A DNA stretch of 49,149 nt from Clostridia bacterium. Lineage in GTDB: Bacteria > Bacillota > Clostridia > Oscillospirales > CAG-272. Below, piece by piece: positions 24,993 to 33,318 of this stretch. Position 1 is the stretch's first letter. Each line of letters starts with the position of its first letter. Under the pieces are notes generated by a model. The model saw nothing but the letters and a program-made list of their open reading frames with translations. It ran no database searches and was not told the origin of the DNA. The DNA lies in the NCBI GenBank assembly GCA_017508605.1, contig JAFVYN010000175.1, positions 1 to 49,149 on the forward strand. The letters are read 5' to 3'. Made by a program: the position numbers and the translations under genes.

Positions 24993-27095
24993 ATGAAGCT
25001 ATACAATCGGGAAGAAGAACGTACCGGTGTGCAGGAAGTACGCGATTGGGATCCCCGTTATGACGTGCAGTGTGATTTCGTCATGGTCTACGGCTTTCAC
25101 GATCTCAAAAAACGTATCGCGCATTACAAAAAGCACGGCTATACCGTGCATCTCATGACGGGTGTGTCATGGGGTGAGTATCAGGACTATCTTTTTGGAA
25201 AATACGATGGCAAGGAGCATTTCGATGAGGGTCAGAGACGGCGTGACGGCTCGGAGATCGCGCACGGCAAATTTGTGCCGTATATGGTGCCCTCGGTCTC
25301 GTTTTCACGCTATCTTGCCGACAATCTCAAAAAGGCTGTCGACTACGGTGTGGAGGCGATCCATCTGGAGGAGCCTGAATTCTGGGTGGCTTCGGGCTAT
25401 TCCGAGGCATTCAAGCGCGAATGGAAGCTCTTTTACAAGGAAGACTGGCAGGATCCCGAGGCATCTGCCGAGGGGCAGTACATGGCGTCCCGTCTGAAGC
25501 AGTATCTTTACACCCGAACACTCGACCGTCTGTGCGCCGAGCTGAAGGAATACGCGCTGACGAAGTATGGCCGTGTGCTTCGCTTCTACGTGCCCACGCA
25601 CTCGCTGATCAACTATTCGCAGTGGCGCATCGTTTCTCCCGAATCCGCGCTGATCGATCTTCCGACGGTGGACGGCTATATCGCGCAGATCTGGACGGGA
25701 ACCTCGCGCGAGAAGAACACCTATCGCGGCGTGACGAAGGAGCGCACCTTTGAAACCGCGTTTCTCGAATACGGCGTCATGCAGGAGCTTGTCAGAGGGA
25801 CGGGCAGAAAGATGTGGTTCCTGCAGGACCCCATTGAGGACAATCCCCGCTATACCTGGGCGGATTACCGCAGGGATTACTATAAGACGGTAACAGCCGC
25901 CCTCTTCCATCCCGACGTTTCGTCATATGAGGTCTGCCCCTGGCCCGCGCGTGTCTTTGCGGGCAAATATCCCAAGGCGGACGGATCGGGACGGGAGGAG
26001 ATGCCCGAGGATTACAAGACGAATCTCGTCACGGTGATGCACACCCTCCGCGATATGGAGGGCGGAAAAGCCTCCTTCCGTGACAAAGCCGATGAGATCG
26101 GCATTCTGATGGCGGATTCGGCGATGTTCCAGCGCCATTATCCCGACGGCTCACCCGAGGCGGATGAGAACAAGACGATCACCTTCTCGGCGTTTTACGG
26201 GCTGGCGCTCCCCCTACTCAAGCGCGGCGTCTTCGCGCGCCCCGTTCAGCTTGACAACGTGCGCCGTTTTGCCTCCTATCTCGACTGCTACAAGACCCTT
26301 GTTCTGTCATACGAATTCATGAAGCCCTCCTCCCCCGATATCAATACCGCGCTTGCCACCTGGGTGAAAAAGGGCGGCAGACTGATCTACGTTGGGGACG
26401 GCAGTGACGATTTTCACAAGCTGCGCGCCTTCTGGAACAGAGAGGGACTGCCCTACGAGAACCCCGCCGAGCATCTGTTTTGTGAAATGGGGCTTACAAA
26501 AGCGCTCTCTGAGGGACGGTATCCCGTGGGAGACGGCTCGTTTACCTATCTTTGCCGCCATCCCAAGGCGCTTGCCAACGATCCCCTTGAAGCAGACCGC
26601 TATCTTGCCGCCATGGAAGAGGCGCTCGGCTCACTGACAAAGCAGAGCCATCTCGTTATGGACCGTGGTGCGTATACCGTTGCCGCTCTCATGGACGAGG
26701 GTGACGCCGAATCCTATACCGTGAAGGGTGACTATATCGATCTCTTCACCCACACCCTTGACGTTGTCCGCGATCCTGTCCTGAAAGCGGGAGAGGTCAG
26801 GCTCTATTACCGCCTTGACGCGATCGACAGGGAGGCTTCTTCCGATATTCTCGCGATCGCGGGCAGAGTGGAGACTTTCGTGCAGTCTCAGAGAACGCTC
26901 AGCTATACCGTGAAAGGTCCCGAGCCTATGACGGTTGCCGCGCGGATCTATACCAAGCGCCCCATCAAGGATGTGATCGCGACTGTGGGCGGGGAAAAGC
27001 TGCCCGTTTGCTTCACGTATGACGCATCCACCAAAACCACCCTTGTAACGCACCCCTCCTCCACGCGCGGCGTGAAGGTGAAGGTGACGTTCTGA
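24993..27095 (+). CDS. Unrecognised 700-residue protein, glycosidase-like layout
   Basis: The 700-residue product has no signal peptide. The first 400 or so residues alternate helix and strand as in a TIM barrel, with acidic strand ends such as AIHLEEPEFW (about residues 122-131) and WFLQDPIEDN. Residues about 400-530 resemble a glutamine-amidotransferase-like domain (TWVKKGGRLIYVGDG), and the rest is beta-rich. This order recalls the GH42 family (barrel, GATase-like trimerisation domain, beta domain), but no family signature was confirmed and catalytic residues are not assigned. CGAAGGAG precedes the start, and upstream in-frame codons lie before the promoter. The two small toxin-antitoxin-like genes follow 27 bases later and may be read from the same promoter. 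Confidence 0.55.
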   Translation: MKLYNREEERTGVQEVRDWDPRYDVQCDFVMVYGFHDLKKRIAHYKKHGYTVHLMTGVSWGEYQDYLFGKYDGKEHFDEGQRRRDGSEIAHGKFVPYMVPSVSFSRYLADNLKKAVDYGVEAIHLEEPEFWVASGYSEAFKREWKLFYKEDWQDPEASAEGQYMASRLKQYLYTRTLDRLCAELKEYALTKYGRVLRFYVPTHSLINYSQWRIVSPESALIDLPTVDGYIAQIWTGTSREKNTYRGVTKERTFETAFLEYGVMQELVRGTGRKMWFLQDPIEDNPRYTWADYRRDYYKTVTAALFHPDVSSYEVCPWPARVFAGKYPKADGSGREEMPEDYKTNLVTVMHTLRDMEGGKASFRDKADEIGILMADSAMFQRHYPDGSPEADENKTITFSAFYGLALPLLKRGVFARPVQLDNVRRFASYLDCYKTLVLSYEFMKPSSPDINTALATWVKKGGRLIYVGDGSDDFHKLRAFWNREGLPYENPAEHLFCEMGLTKALSEGRYPVGDGSFTYLCRHPKALANDPLEADRYLAAMEEALGSLTKQSHLVMDRGAYTVAALMDEGDAESYTVKGDYIDLFTHTLDVVRDPVLKAGEVRLYYRLDAIDREASSDILAIAGRVETFVQSQRTLSYTVKGPEPMTVAARIYTKRPIKDVIATVGGEKLPVCFTYDASTKTTLVTHPSSTRGVKVKVTF

Positions 27096-27122
27096 TAAAC
27101 GATAAGGATATAAAAGGACAGT

Positions 27123-27239
27123 ATGAAAGAAAACGAAGCACCGAACACCGAAAAGAAACAGGGGCAAAATGACGTTGTTACGATTGCCGAGGAGATCCTT
27201 CGGGTCTATGCCGCGGCATTTGAGGAGCTTGCGAAATGA
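27123..27239 (+). CDS. 38-residue ORF before doc, candidate minimal antitoxin
   Basis: The frame encodes a 38-residue peptide: a polar start rich in Glu and Lys, then an amphipathic helix (VVTIAEEILRVYAAAFEELAK). AAAAGGA lies upstream at good spacing, and the stop overlaps the doc start by four bases (ATGA), so the two are translationally coupled. Position and coupling are those of an antitoxin of a Phd-Doc pair. It has no DNA-binding domain and could correspond only to the toxin-neutralising helix. The coding call is strong from context; the antitoxin role is inference. Confidence 0.65.
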   Translation: MKENEAPNTEKKQGQNDVVTIAEEILRVYAAAFEELAK

Positions 27240-27619
27240 AAGTGCTGACACCCGATGAGATCATACGACTGCACAGGCTTCTTTCCGAGAGGGAAGGGAC
27301 CGAGGGCGGCCTTCGGGACAGAGGACTTCTCGAGTCGGCGGCATATGCCCCGAACGCCGCCTTCGGCGGTGTGGAATGCTACCCCACCGTTCCCGAAAAG
27401 GCGGCAAGGCTCTTTTATTCGCTGACGAAGAACCATCCCTTTGCCGACGGCAACAAGCGGATCGGACTGTTGGCGGCGCTGGTCATGCTGAAGCAAAACG
27501 GCATTCCGTTTGCGGCAAGCGATCGCGAGCTGGTGGAACTGACGCTTGCCCTTGCCTCGGGAAAGGCGTCATATGAGGACGTTCTTTCTTTTCTGAAGGA
27601 TCATATTCCGAACGGATAA
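27236..27619 (+). CDS. doc: Doc family (Fic-fold) death-on-curing toxin
   Basis: Doc toxins phosphorylate elongation factor EF-Tu and stop translation. The 127-residue product has the family signatures LRDRGLLESA and the active-site motif HPFADGNKR (residues 67-75), in which NKR replaces the NGR of AMPylating Fic enzymes, as in Doc proper. It overlaps the 38-residue ORF upstream by four bases, with GAGGAG inside that ORF as the ribosome binding site. No other antitoxin is nearby. Confidence 0.9.
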   Translation: MKVLTPDEIIRLHRLLSEREGTEGGLRDRGLLESAAYAPNAAFGGVECYPTVPEKAARLFYSLTKNHPFADGNKRIGLLAALVMLKQNGIPFAASDRELVELTLALASGKASYEDVLSFLKDHIPNG

Positions 27620-27716
27620 CCGAAAATAAACTCGAATACAGTATGAACAAAATCGAGAAAATGTGAATTCAATGTAAATATAATGAACATGATGTAACAG
27701 ATATGTTAAGAAATAC

Positions 27717-27771
27717 TTGACAAATGCGGAAAAATATGATAAACTTTAGCTGTATCGGTATCTCTGCCGAT
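27717..27771 (+). promoter_or_regulatory. Promoter and 5' UTR hairpin of the first TasA-like gene
   Basis: TTGACA (27717-27722), 17 bases, TAAACT (27740-27745), then a small hairpin ATCGG/CCGAT (27754-27758 with 27767-27771). The same order and nearly the same bases occur before the paralogue (29693-29747), so the regulatory region was duplicated together with the gene. Confidence 0.65.
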
Positions 27772-27797
27772 CAACATTTTCAGAAAGGATGAAAGAG

Positions 27798-29453
27798 ATG
27801 AAAAAGAAGATTATTCTCTCCTCGATTCTGTCGATCGTGCTTTGCCTCAGTCTGATCGCAGGATCAACCTTCGCGCTCTTCACCTCGACGTCGAAGGTAA
27901 GTATCGCCGTCAACTCCGCTAAGGTCGAAGTCATCGCCTCCATCAGCGATCTCAAGACCTATTCGCTTGAAGTTGAGCAGGCAGTCGGCACGTTTGAAAA
28001 CGGCGGTTCCGCTACCATTACGGCGGATCAGACCCTCGTTCTCAACAACATCACCCCCGGCGATAAGGCAACCTTTAATGTTGCGATCGCCAACAACAGC
28101 AACGTTCAAACCGCATACCGCATCAGAACCTATACCGAAGGCGGTCTTGCAGGCGGTCTTGTTTCGACGGTTACCGTTGACGGTACCGACATCAAGCTGA
28201 CCGGCATTGACGCTCTCACCCCTTGGTATGAGCTTCCCGCTACCGGCGCAAACGTTCCCGTTTCGATCGCGCTTCCTGTTGAAGCAGGCAACGAATATCA
28301 GGAACAGACCGCATCCGTTACCGTGGTTGTTGAAGCAATCCAGGGCAATGGCAAGGGTACGCTTTACGTAGGTGAAAAGGGCTTTGATAACTGGACCGAC
28401 GCGATTGCCGCCGCAGGCGCAAACGGAACCGTCAAGGTTTCGGGTACGGTCGAGCTTCCCCAGAACACCGCTGATCTCGACGGTCTTACCATCGTTGGTC
28501 TTGACTATGCTACCGTAAGCTTCAAGAGCAATCTCAAGGGTTCGATCACCTTCAAGAATATTACGGTATCGAGTGCGATCAACCTCAACATGGGTGCCGG
28601 TGAAACCGTTACCTTTGAAAACTGCACCTTCCTCGGCAAGGTCGGTAATATCTATCAGGGTGTTGTTGCCAACATCGTTCTCAAGAACTGCGTGTTCAAG
28701 AACAGCCTTCATCTTGACAACCCCGTCGATGGCTCCACCTTTGAAATGGATGGCTGCGAGTTCTATCCCACTGCGTTCTTCAAGCTCGGCGCAGGCTTTG
28801 TGACTACTACCGTCAAGAACACCACCTTCAGCGCAGTTCCCGCATCGGCTTCGATCTGGAGCGTTAAGGGTATTATTTCCTACAACCCCATCAGCTTTGA
28901 AAATTGCGAATTCAACAACCGTCTCGTGCTTGTCGGCGCTCAGGGTATGGCAGCGAACTTCACGAACTGCACCATGAACGGCGGTAAAGACGTATTCTTC
29001 GATAACGGCGCTGACGATATCATCGGCGGCGGCAACGTTCCCACCGTTACCATCAACGGCAAAACGATCGTTCTCGATCCCGTTGTTGGCGACAGCGTTG
29101 GCGAAACCTATGAGGGCGAGCTTTTTGACAATCTCAGCGACGCGCTGATCCTTCAGAACAAGACGCTTACGGGCAACGCTACCATTACCGCAAAGCGCGT
29201 CTATAAAACCGTCGTTCTTGAGGATGTCGTTGCCAACGTCAACGGCAATCTTGTGACCTCCGAAACTGATAACACCATCGTTCTTCATGATTGCGACATC
29301 ACCCTTCCCGCGGGTGCCAAGCTGATCGTCGCGACAAACGGTGCTACCATCGGTCAGGTCATGATGCACAACGTTACGGTAAACGGCGTACTTCTGACTC
29401 AGGCAACCGCCGCTCAGTATCTTGAGGGTGTTAACTGGTACCAGGTCTGGTAA
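27798..29453 (+). CDS. Surface protein: SipW-type signal, TasA-like domain, beta-helix-like region
   Basis: The 551-residue product starts with a SipW-cognate type signal (LIAGSTFALFTS), the class processed by the SipW signal peptidase in TasA/camelysin systems. The next 150 or so residues fit the TasA-like beta-sandwich: NITPGDKATFNVAIANNS resembles the LKPGDK region of TasA, and EAIQGNG resembles its EATQWNG end. The rest is a series of short repeats with FENCTF, FKNSLHLDN, MDGCEF and FTNCTMNGG, typical of a right-handed parallel beta-helix. ATG 27798 is chosen over 27789 because the paralogue has ACG at the equivalent upstream position. No LPXTG anchor is visible. A filament or matrix role is inferred from TasA. 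Confidence 0.7.
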   Translation: MKKKIILSSILSIVLCLSLIAGSTFALFTSTSKVSIAVNSAKVEVIASISDLKTYSLEVEQAVGTFENGGSATITADQTLVLNNITPGDKATFNVAIANNSNVQTAYRIRTYTEGGLAGGLVSTVTVDGTDIKLTGIDALTPWYELPATGANVPVSIALPVEAGNEYQEQTASVTVVVEAIQGNGKGTLYVGEKGFDNWTDAIAAAGANGTVKVSGTVELPQNTADLDGLTIVGLDYATVSFKSNLKGSITFKNITVSSAINLNMGAGETVTFENCTFLGKVGNIYQGVVANIVLKNCVFKNSLHLDNPVDGSTFEMDGCEFYPTAFFKLGAGFVTTTVKNTTFSAVPASASIWSVKGIISYNPISFENCEFNNRLVLVGAQGMAANFTNCTMNGGKDVFFDNGADDIIGGGNVPTVTINGKTIVLDPVVGDSVGETYEGELFDNLSDALILQNKTLTGNATITAKRVYKTVVLEDVVANVNGNLVTSETDNTIVLHDCDITLPAGAKLIVATNGATIGQVMMHNVTVNGVLLTQATAAQYLEGVNWYQVW

Positions 29454-29512
29454 TTGTCAGCGCCTGTGTCGGTCATTTGTCCGATCAGCCGCTTTGCACG
29501 GATTCTATCATC

Positions 29513-29551
29513 AAAAAGACAGAGGGTCACAATGATCCTCTGTCTTTTTTT
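29513..29551 (+). terminator. Intrinsic terminator between the two TasA-like genes
   Basis: AAAAAGACAGAGG (29513-29525) pairs with CCTCTGTCTTTTT (29537-29549), followed by T residues. The 320-base gap between the two genes holds only this terminator, an AT-rich stretch and the next promoter. Confidence 0.9.
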
Positions 29552-29692
29552 GCTTACAGGGTGGGAAAACGTATGAATCAGGGTTCACGGGTCAGAAAAC
29601 AGTCAAAAGAGCAAAAATATTAAGAAAATAAAAACTTTATGAATCAATTATGAAAAAAACGAACGCTTTGTAAAGCAAATGTAAAGAAAGAC

Positions 29693-29747
29693 TTGACAAG
29701 GTCATAGAAAAATGATATACTTACATCTGTATCGGCATCTTTGCCGA
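29693..29747 (+). promoter_or_regulatory. Promoter and 5' UTR hairpin of the second TasA-like gene
   Basis: TTGACA (29693-29698), 17 bases, TATACT (29716-29721), then the hairpin TCGGCA/TGCCGA (29732-29737 with 29742-29747) with a 4-base loop. It is the duplicated counterpart of the region before 27798, with a compensating pair in the stem. Confidence 0.75.
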
Positions 29748-29775
29748 ACAACATTATTAGAAAGGACGAAAAGAG

Positions 29776-31734
29776 ATGAAAAAGAAAATTATTCTCTCGT
29801 CGATTCTGTCGATCGTGCTTTGTCTTAGCCTGATCGCAGGATCTACCTTCGCGCTCTTTACTTCGACGTCGAAGGTAAACATCGCCGTTAACTCGGCAAA
29901 GGTTGACGTTCAGGCTGTGATCGGCAACATCGAGCTTTACTCCCTCGACGTTCTCCAGCCCGGCATGACCTTTGAAAACGGCGGTACTGCCGCAGTTGTG
30001 GGCTCTGACATCACCCTCACCAACATCACCCCCGGTGACGCTGTCAAGTTCCCCATCACCGCAGACAACAAATCCACCGTTAAGATCAAGTACAGTGTTA
30101 CCGTTCACGCGGAAGGCCCTCTGGCTCCCCATCTGAACGCGACTGTTACGATCGGTTCGACCGAATACGCGCTCGAGCCCGGTACGGCAACCACTCCCTG
30201 GACCACCGTTCTTCCCGGTGAAGCCATTGATACCGTAAACGTCAAGATCCTTCTTCCCGTTGAATTCGAAGATCAGTCCCTCGAAACGGCAAAGATCTCG
30301 GTTACGCTGAACGCAATTCAGTTCAACGGCAGAGAGGAATCCACCGTTACCCTCAACGGCTACGGCTATGACACGCTTGAAGAGGCTCTCGCGGCTGCTA
30401 AGGGCGGCGAGACCATCGTGATCAGCACCAACCAGGATGTGATCGGCGCAGCCGGTACCAGCCAGGTTCGTGACTTCAAGGGTGTTACCATTACCTCGGA
30501 TAACAACTCGACGGTTACCTTCAAGAACGTTGCCGGCAGCAATTCGACCGGCACCTGCTCGATCGCTAACCTCAACATGAAGGACGTTACCTTCGTTGAC
30601 GAGACCTTCTACACCGGTGAAAACGGCGAAAACGCTTGGGAATTCACTTATTTTGAGATCGCAGGCAACAATAAGTTCGAAAACGTAGTCTTCACCGACG
30701 GTATCTTCGTGGAAGACGGTCATTCCGATTTCGTTGACTGCTCCTTCATCGGTCACAACAACGACTCTTCGGCATACGGCAACGGAACTATGTACGGCGC
30801 ATGGGTATATTCCGGCTCTGCAACCTTCACCGGTTGTGATTTCACCGGCACCCGCGGTCTTAAGGTTGCTGATATGTATGCCGGTTCCGACGTTACCGAA
30901 GTCATCGTCGATGACTGCTTCTTCGGTCCTCTCTCCGAAAAGCCCGGTATCGCTGTTGACAACCGCAAGGGCAAGCTCAACCTCGTGATCAACAACTCCA
31001 CCTTCGCAGGCACACAGCCCGGCGACGGCGAGACGAACTCCGACAACGGCGTTCCTTACATTTATGAAAATGACAACAGAACCCCCGCTGACACCACCAT
31101 CACCGTTACCGGTGAGAAGGTCGTGAAGGCAGCGGCTTCTCAGACAGAGATCAATACCGCGGCTACTACCAAGGATGAGGTCGTTGTTCTCGGTGCGGGC
31201 AGCTGGACGCTTCCCGGTCTTGCTGAAGGCGTAACGATCATCGGTGAAGACGGCGCCAAGGTTACCTCGACTCTCAGCGGTACTCTGAACAACACGACCA
31301 TCAAGAATATTACCTTTGAGGGCGCAAACGCACAGCGTTGGGCATATTCGAGAGGAACTCTCGTGTTTGAAAACTGCGAATTCATCGCGACCAGTGTTTA
31401 CGCGATCCACTATGACGGTCTGAACAATGCGAACATCACTTACAAGAATTGTAAGATCGTTGGTTGGGTTGCGATCGGCAGCGGTGCTGAGCACGTTACC
31501 TTCGAGGGCTGTGAGATCTATGGCAACGGCGCGTACGGCGTTATCCGTCTCTACTCCGAAGGCACGATCAAGGATTGCACCTTCGACGTTTCTGCCGTTA
31601 ATCCTACCGACGTTTTTCAGGACGGTATCCACGCCGTTGACTGCAATATTGACGTGATCAACTGCACCAACGTAAACGGCGCGATTGACGACATCTTCAA
31701 TATTTCCGGTACCGGTACCATTACCAAGAAGTAA
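29776..31734 (+). CDS. Surface protein paralogue: SipW-type signal, TasA-like domain, beta-helix-like region
   Basis: The 652-residue product repeats the layout of the gene before it. The first 45 or so residues are almost identical (MKKKIILSSILSIVLCLSL, then AGSTFALFTSTSKV), followed by a TasA-like domain (NITPGDAVKFPITADNKS, ending NAIQFNG) and a beta-helix-like region with repeats such as FVDCSFIG, FTGCDFTG, VDDCFFG, FENCEF and FEGCEIYG. After the N-terminus the two proteins diverge strongly, which suggests duplication followed by selection on the exposed part. Promoter and terminator are its own. No signal peptidase SipW gene lies in the window, so it would have to be encoded elsewhere. 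Confidence 0.7.
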   Translation: MKKKIILSSILSIVLCLSLIAGSTFALFTSTSKVNIAVNSAKVDVQAVIGNIELYSLDVLQPGMTFENGGTAAVVGSDITLTNITPGDAVKFPITADNKSTVKIKYSVTVHAEGPLAPHLNATVTIGSTEYALEPGTATTPWTTVLPGEAIDTVNVKILLPVEFEDQSLETAKISVTLNAIQFNGREESTVTLNGYGYDTLEEALAAAKGGETIVISTNQDVIGAAGTSQVRDFKGVTITSDNNSTVTFKNVAGSNSTGTCSIANLNMKDVTFVDETFYTGENGENAWEFTYFEIAGNNKFENVVFTDGIFVEDGHSDFVDCSFIGHNNDSSAYGNGTMYGAWVYSGSATFTGCDFTGTRGLKVADMYAGSDVTEVIVDDCFFGPLSEKPGIAVDNRKGKLNLVINNSTFAGTQPGDGETNSDNGVPYIYENDNRTPADTTITVTGEKVVKAAASQTEINTAATTKDEVVVLGAGSWTLPGLAEGVTIIGEDGAKVTSTLSGTLNNTTIKNITFEGANAQRWAYSRGTLVFENCEFIATSVYAIHYDGLNNANITYKNCKIVGWVAIGSGAEHVTFEGCEIYGNGAYGVIRLYSEGTIKDCTFDVSAVNPTDVFQDGIHAVDCNIDVINCTNVNGAIDDIFNISGTGTITKK

Positions 31735-31776
31735 GAAACCGAAAAAACGGATGTAAACGATTCCGCTTATATACCC

Positions 31777-31815
31777 AAAAGGGGCAGAGAACCGCTTGGT
31801 TCTCTGCCTCTTTTG
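31777..31815 (+). terminator. Intrinsic terminator after the second TasA-like gene
   Basis: AAAAGGGGCAGAGAACC (31777-31793) pairs with GGTTCTCTGCCTCTTTT (31798-31814) with one mismatch and a 4-base loop. Confidence 0.88.
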
Positions 31816-31906
31816 CTATTGGGCGGGGCTTGTCAAAAAAGCACAAATTATCATGTATCAAAATGATATTTTTGCAAAAAACTACAATTCGAATCGAAAA
31901 GAATTC

Positions 31907-31935
31907 TTGACAATGGGCATAATTCATTATATAAT
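31907..31935 (+). promoter_or_regulatory. Promoter of the rnf operon
   Basis: Perfect consensus: TTGACA (31907-31912), 17 bases, TATAAT (31930-31935). The 60-base leader that follows contains a TGCAGT/ACTGCA pairing (from about 31944 to 31978) before the rnfC ribosome binding site. Confidence 0.88.
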
Positions 31936-32004
31936 AAAATCGGTGCAGTCTCACAAGGTGACATCGCTTTGTACTGCAATCCTTCCGTAATGAAAGGTAG
32001 AAAC

Positions 32005-33318
32005 ATGATGAAGTTTTCTCTTCCCGGAGTTCACGTGCCTCACAGAAAGCACACTGCTTCTTCTGTGGGTGAGAGAATTCCTACGCCCCAAACGGTCACG
32101 ATCCCGACCGCCATGCACATCGGTAAGCCCGCAAGGCTTCTTGTGAAGGTGGGAGACACGGTGTTCGTCGGCACAAAGATCGCGGAGGCTGACGGCGCGG
32201 TTTCCTCGGTGATCCATGCCTCGGTTTCGGGAACCGTTACTAAAATATACGATATGCTCCAGTCAAACGGCAGAACGGTGCCTGCCGCCGTGATCACCTC
32301 GGACGGCAATATGACACCCGACCCCTCGCTCGCTCCTCGTACGGTATCCTCCCGTGAGGAGCTGATCGCCGCCATCAGGGAAAGCGGCGTTGTCGGTCTT
32401 GGCGGCGCGGGTTTCCCGACACACGTGAAGTTCAGCGTTCCCGAGGACGCCATCGAGGAGCTTGTGATCAACGGCGCGGAATGTGAGCCGTATATCACGA
32501 GCGACACCGTCACCATGCTGACGAGAGCCGACGAGATGGCATACGCGATCTCTCAGCTCAGGACCTATTATCAGATCAAGCGCGTTGTGATCGGCATTGA
32601 AAAGAACAAGCCCGAGGCGATCGCCTCGATGCAGAAGATGGCAGCGTCCCTTGAGGGCGTGGAAGTGAAGGTACTGCCCTCGCTCTATCCCCAGGGCGGT
32701 GAAAAGGTGTTGGTCTATCACACCGTCGGCAAGGTCATTCCGATGGGCAAATTGCCCCTTGACGTGGGTTGCGTCGTGGTGAACGTGACCACCCTTGCCG
32801 CCATCGGCAGATATCTCATGACGGGCATGCCCCTTGTCGAAAAATGTCTGACCGTCGACGGCGGTGCGGTGAAGAAGCCGCAAAACGTGATCGCGCCCAT
32901 CGGCACGCCCCTTTCCGAGGTCTTTGCGTTCTGCGAGGGCTTTTCGTCAGAACCCGCCAAGCTTCTCTACGGCGGACCGATGATGGGCGTTGCGCTCAGC
33001 GATATGTCAGCTCCCGTTCTGAAAAACACCAACGCGATCCTCGCTCTGACCGCCAAGGAAGCGAAGCTTCCGAAGACCACGGCGTGTATCCGCTGCGGTG
33101 CCTGTACCAATCACTGTCCCTTCGGGCTGAATCCCGCCGCCCTGGAGCGCGCTTATGAGCGCCGCGATGCCGAGGCGCTCGACAGCCTGTGTGTTACGCT
33201 CTGTATGGAGTGCGGCTGCTGCAGCTTCAACTGCCCCGCCAACCGTCCTCTCGTGCAGACCCATAAGCTCGCCAAGGTATTTTTGCGCGATGCCAAAAGC
33301 AAGGAGGCGAAATCATGA
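32005..33318 (+). CDS. rnfC: RnfC, electron transport complex subunit
   Basis: RnfC is the cytoplasmic NADH-binding subunit of the Rnf complex, which couples ferredoxin:NAD+ electron transfer to Na+ or H+ pumping. The 437-residue product has the Gly-rich nucleotide/FMN-binding regions (GVVGLGGAGFPTHVK, NGAECEPYI) and two C-terminal [4Fe-4S] motifs, CIRCGACTNHCP and CMECGCCSFNCP. ATG 32005 lies 7 bases after AAAGG. It is the first gene of rnfCDGEAB and overlaps rnfD by four bases. Confidence 0.96.
   Translation: MMKFSLPGVHVPHRKHTASSVGERIPTPQTVTIPTAMHIGKPARLLVKVGDTVFVGTKIAEADGAVSSVIHASVSGTVTKIYDMLQSNGRTVPAAVITSDGNMTPDPSLAPRTVSSREELIAAIRESGVVGLGGAGFPTHVKFSVPEDAIEELVINGAECEPYITSDTVTMLTRADEMAYAISQLRTYYQIKRVVIGIEKNKPEAIASMQKMAASLEGVEVKVLPSLYPQGGEKVLVYHTVGKVIPMGKLPLDVGCVVVNVTTLAAIGRYLMTGMPLVEKCLTVDGGAVKKPQNVIAPIGTPLSEVFAFCEGFSSEPAKLLYGGPMMGVALSDMSAPVLKNTNAILALTAKEAKLPKTTACIRCGACTNHCPFGLNPAALERAYERRDAEALDSLCVTLCMECGCCSFNCPANRPLVQTHKLAKVFLRDAKSKEAKS

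Noticed and set aside
27620-27716. TGTAA-like repeats upstream of the first TasA-like gene
   Set aside because: The copies are irregular in spacing in a very AT-rich stretch and not conserved before the paralogue, so an operator call is not supported.
27864-31632. Two long open frames on the minus strand (27864-29369 and 29644-31632)
   Set aside because: They lie exactly opposite the two TasA-like genes, which have promoters, ribosome binding sites and signal peptides. The antisense products look like shadow translations.
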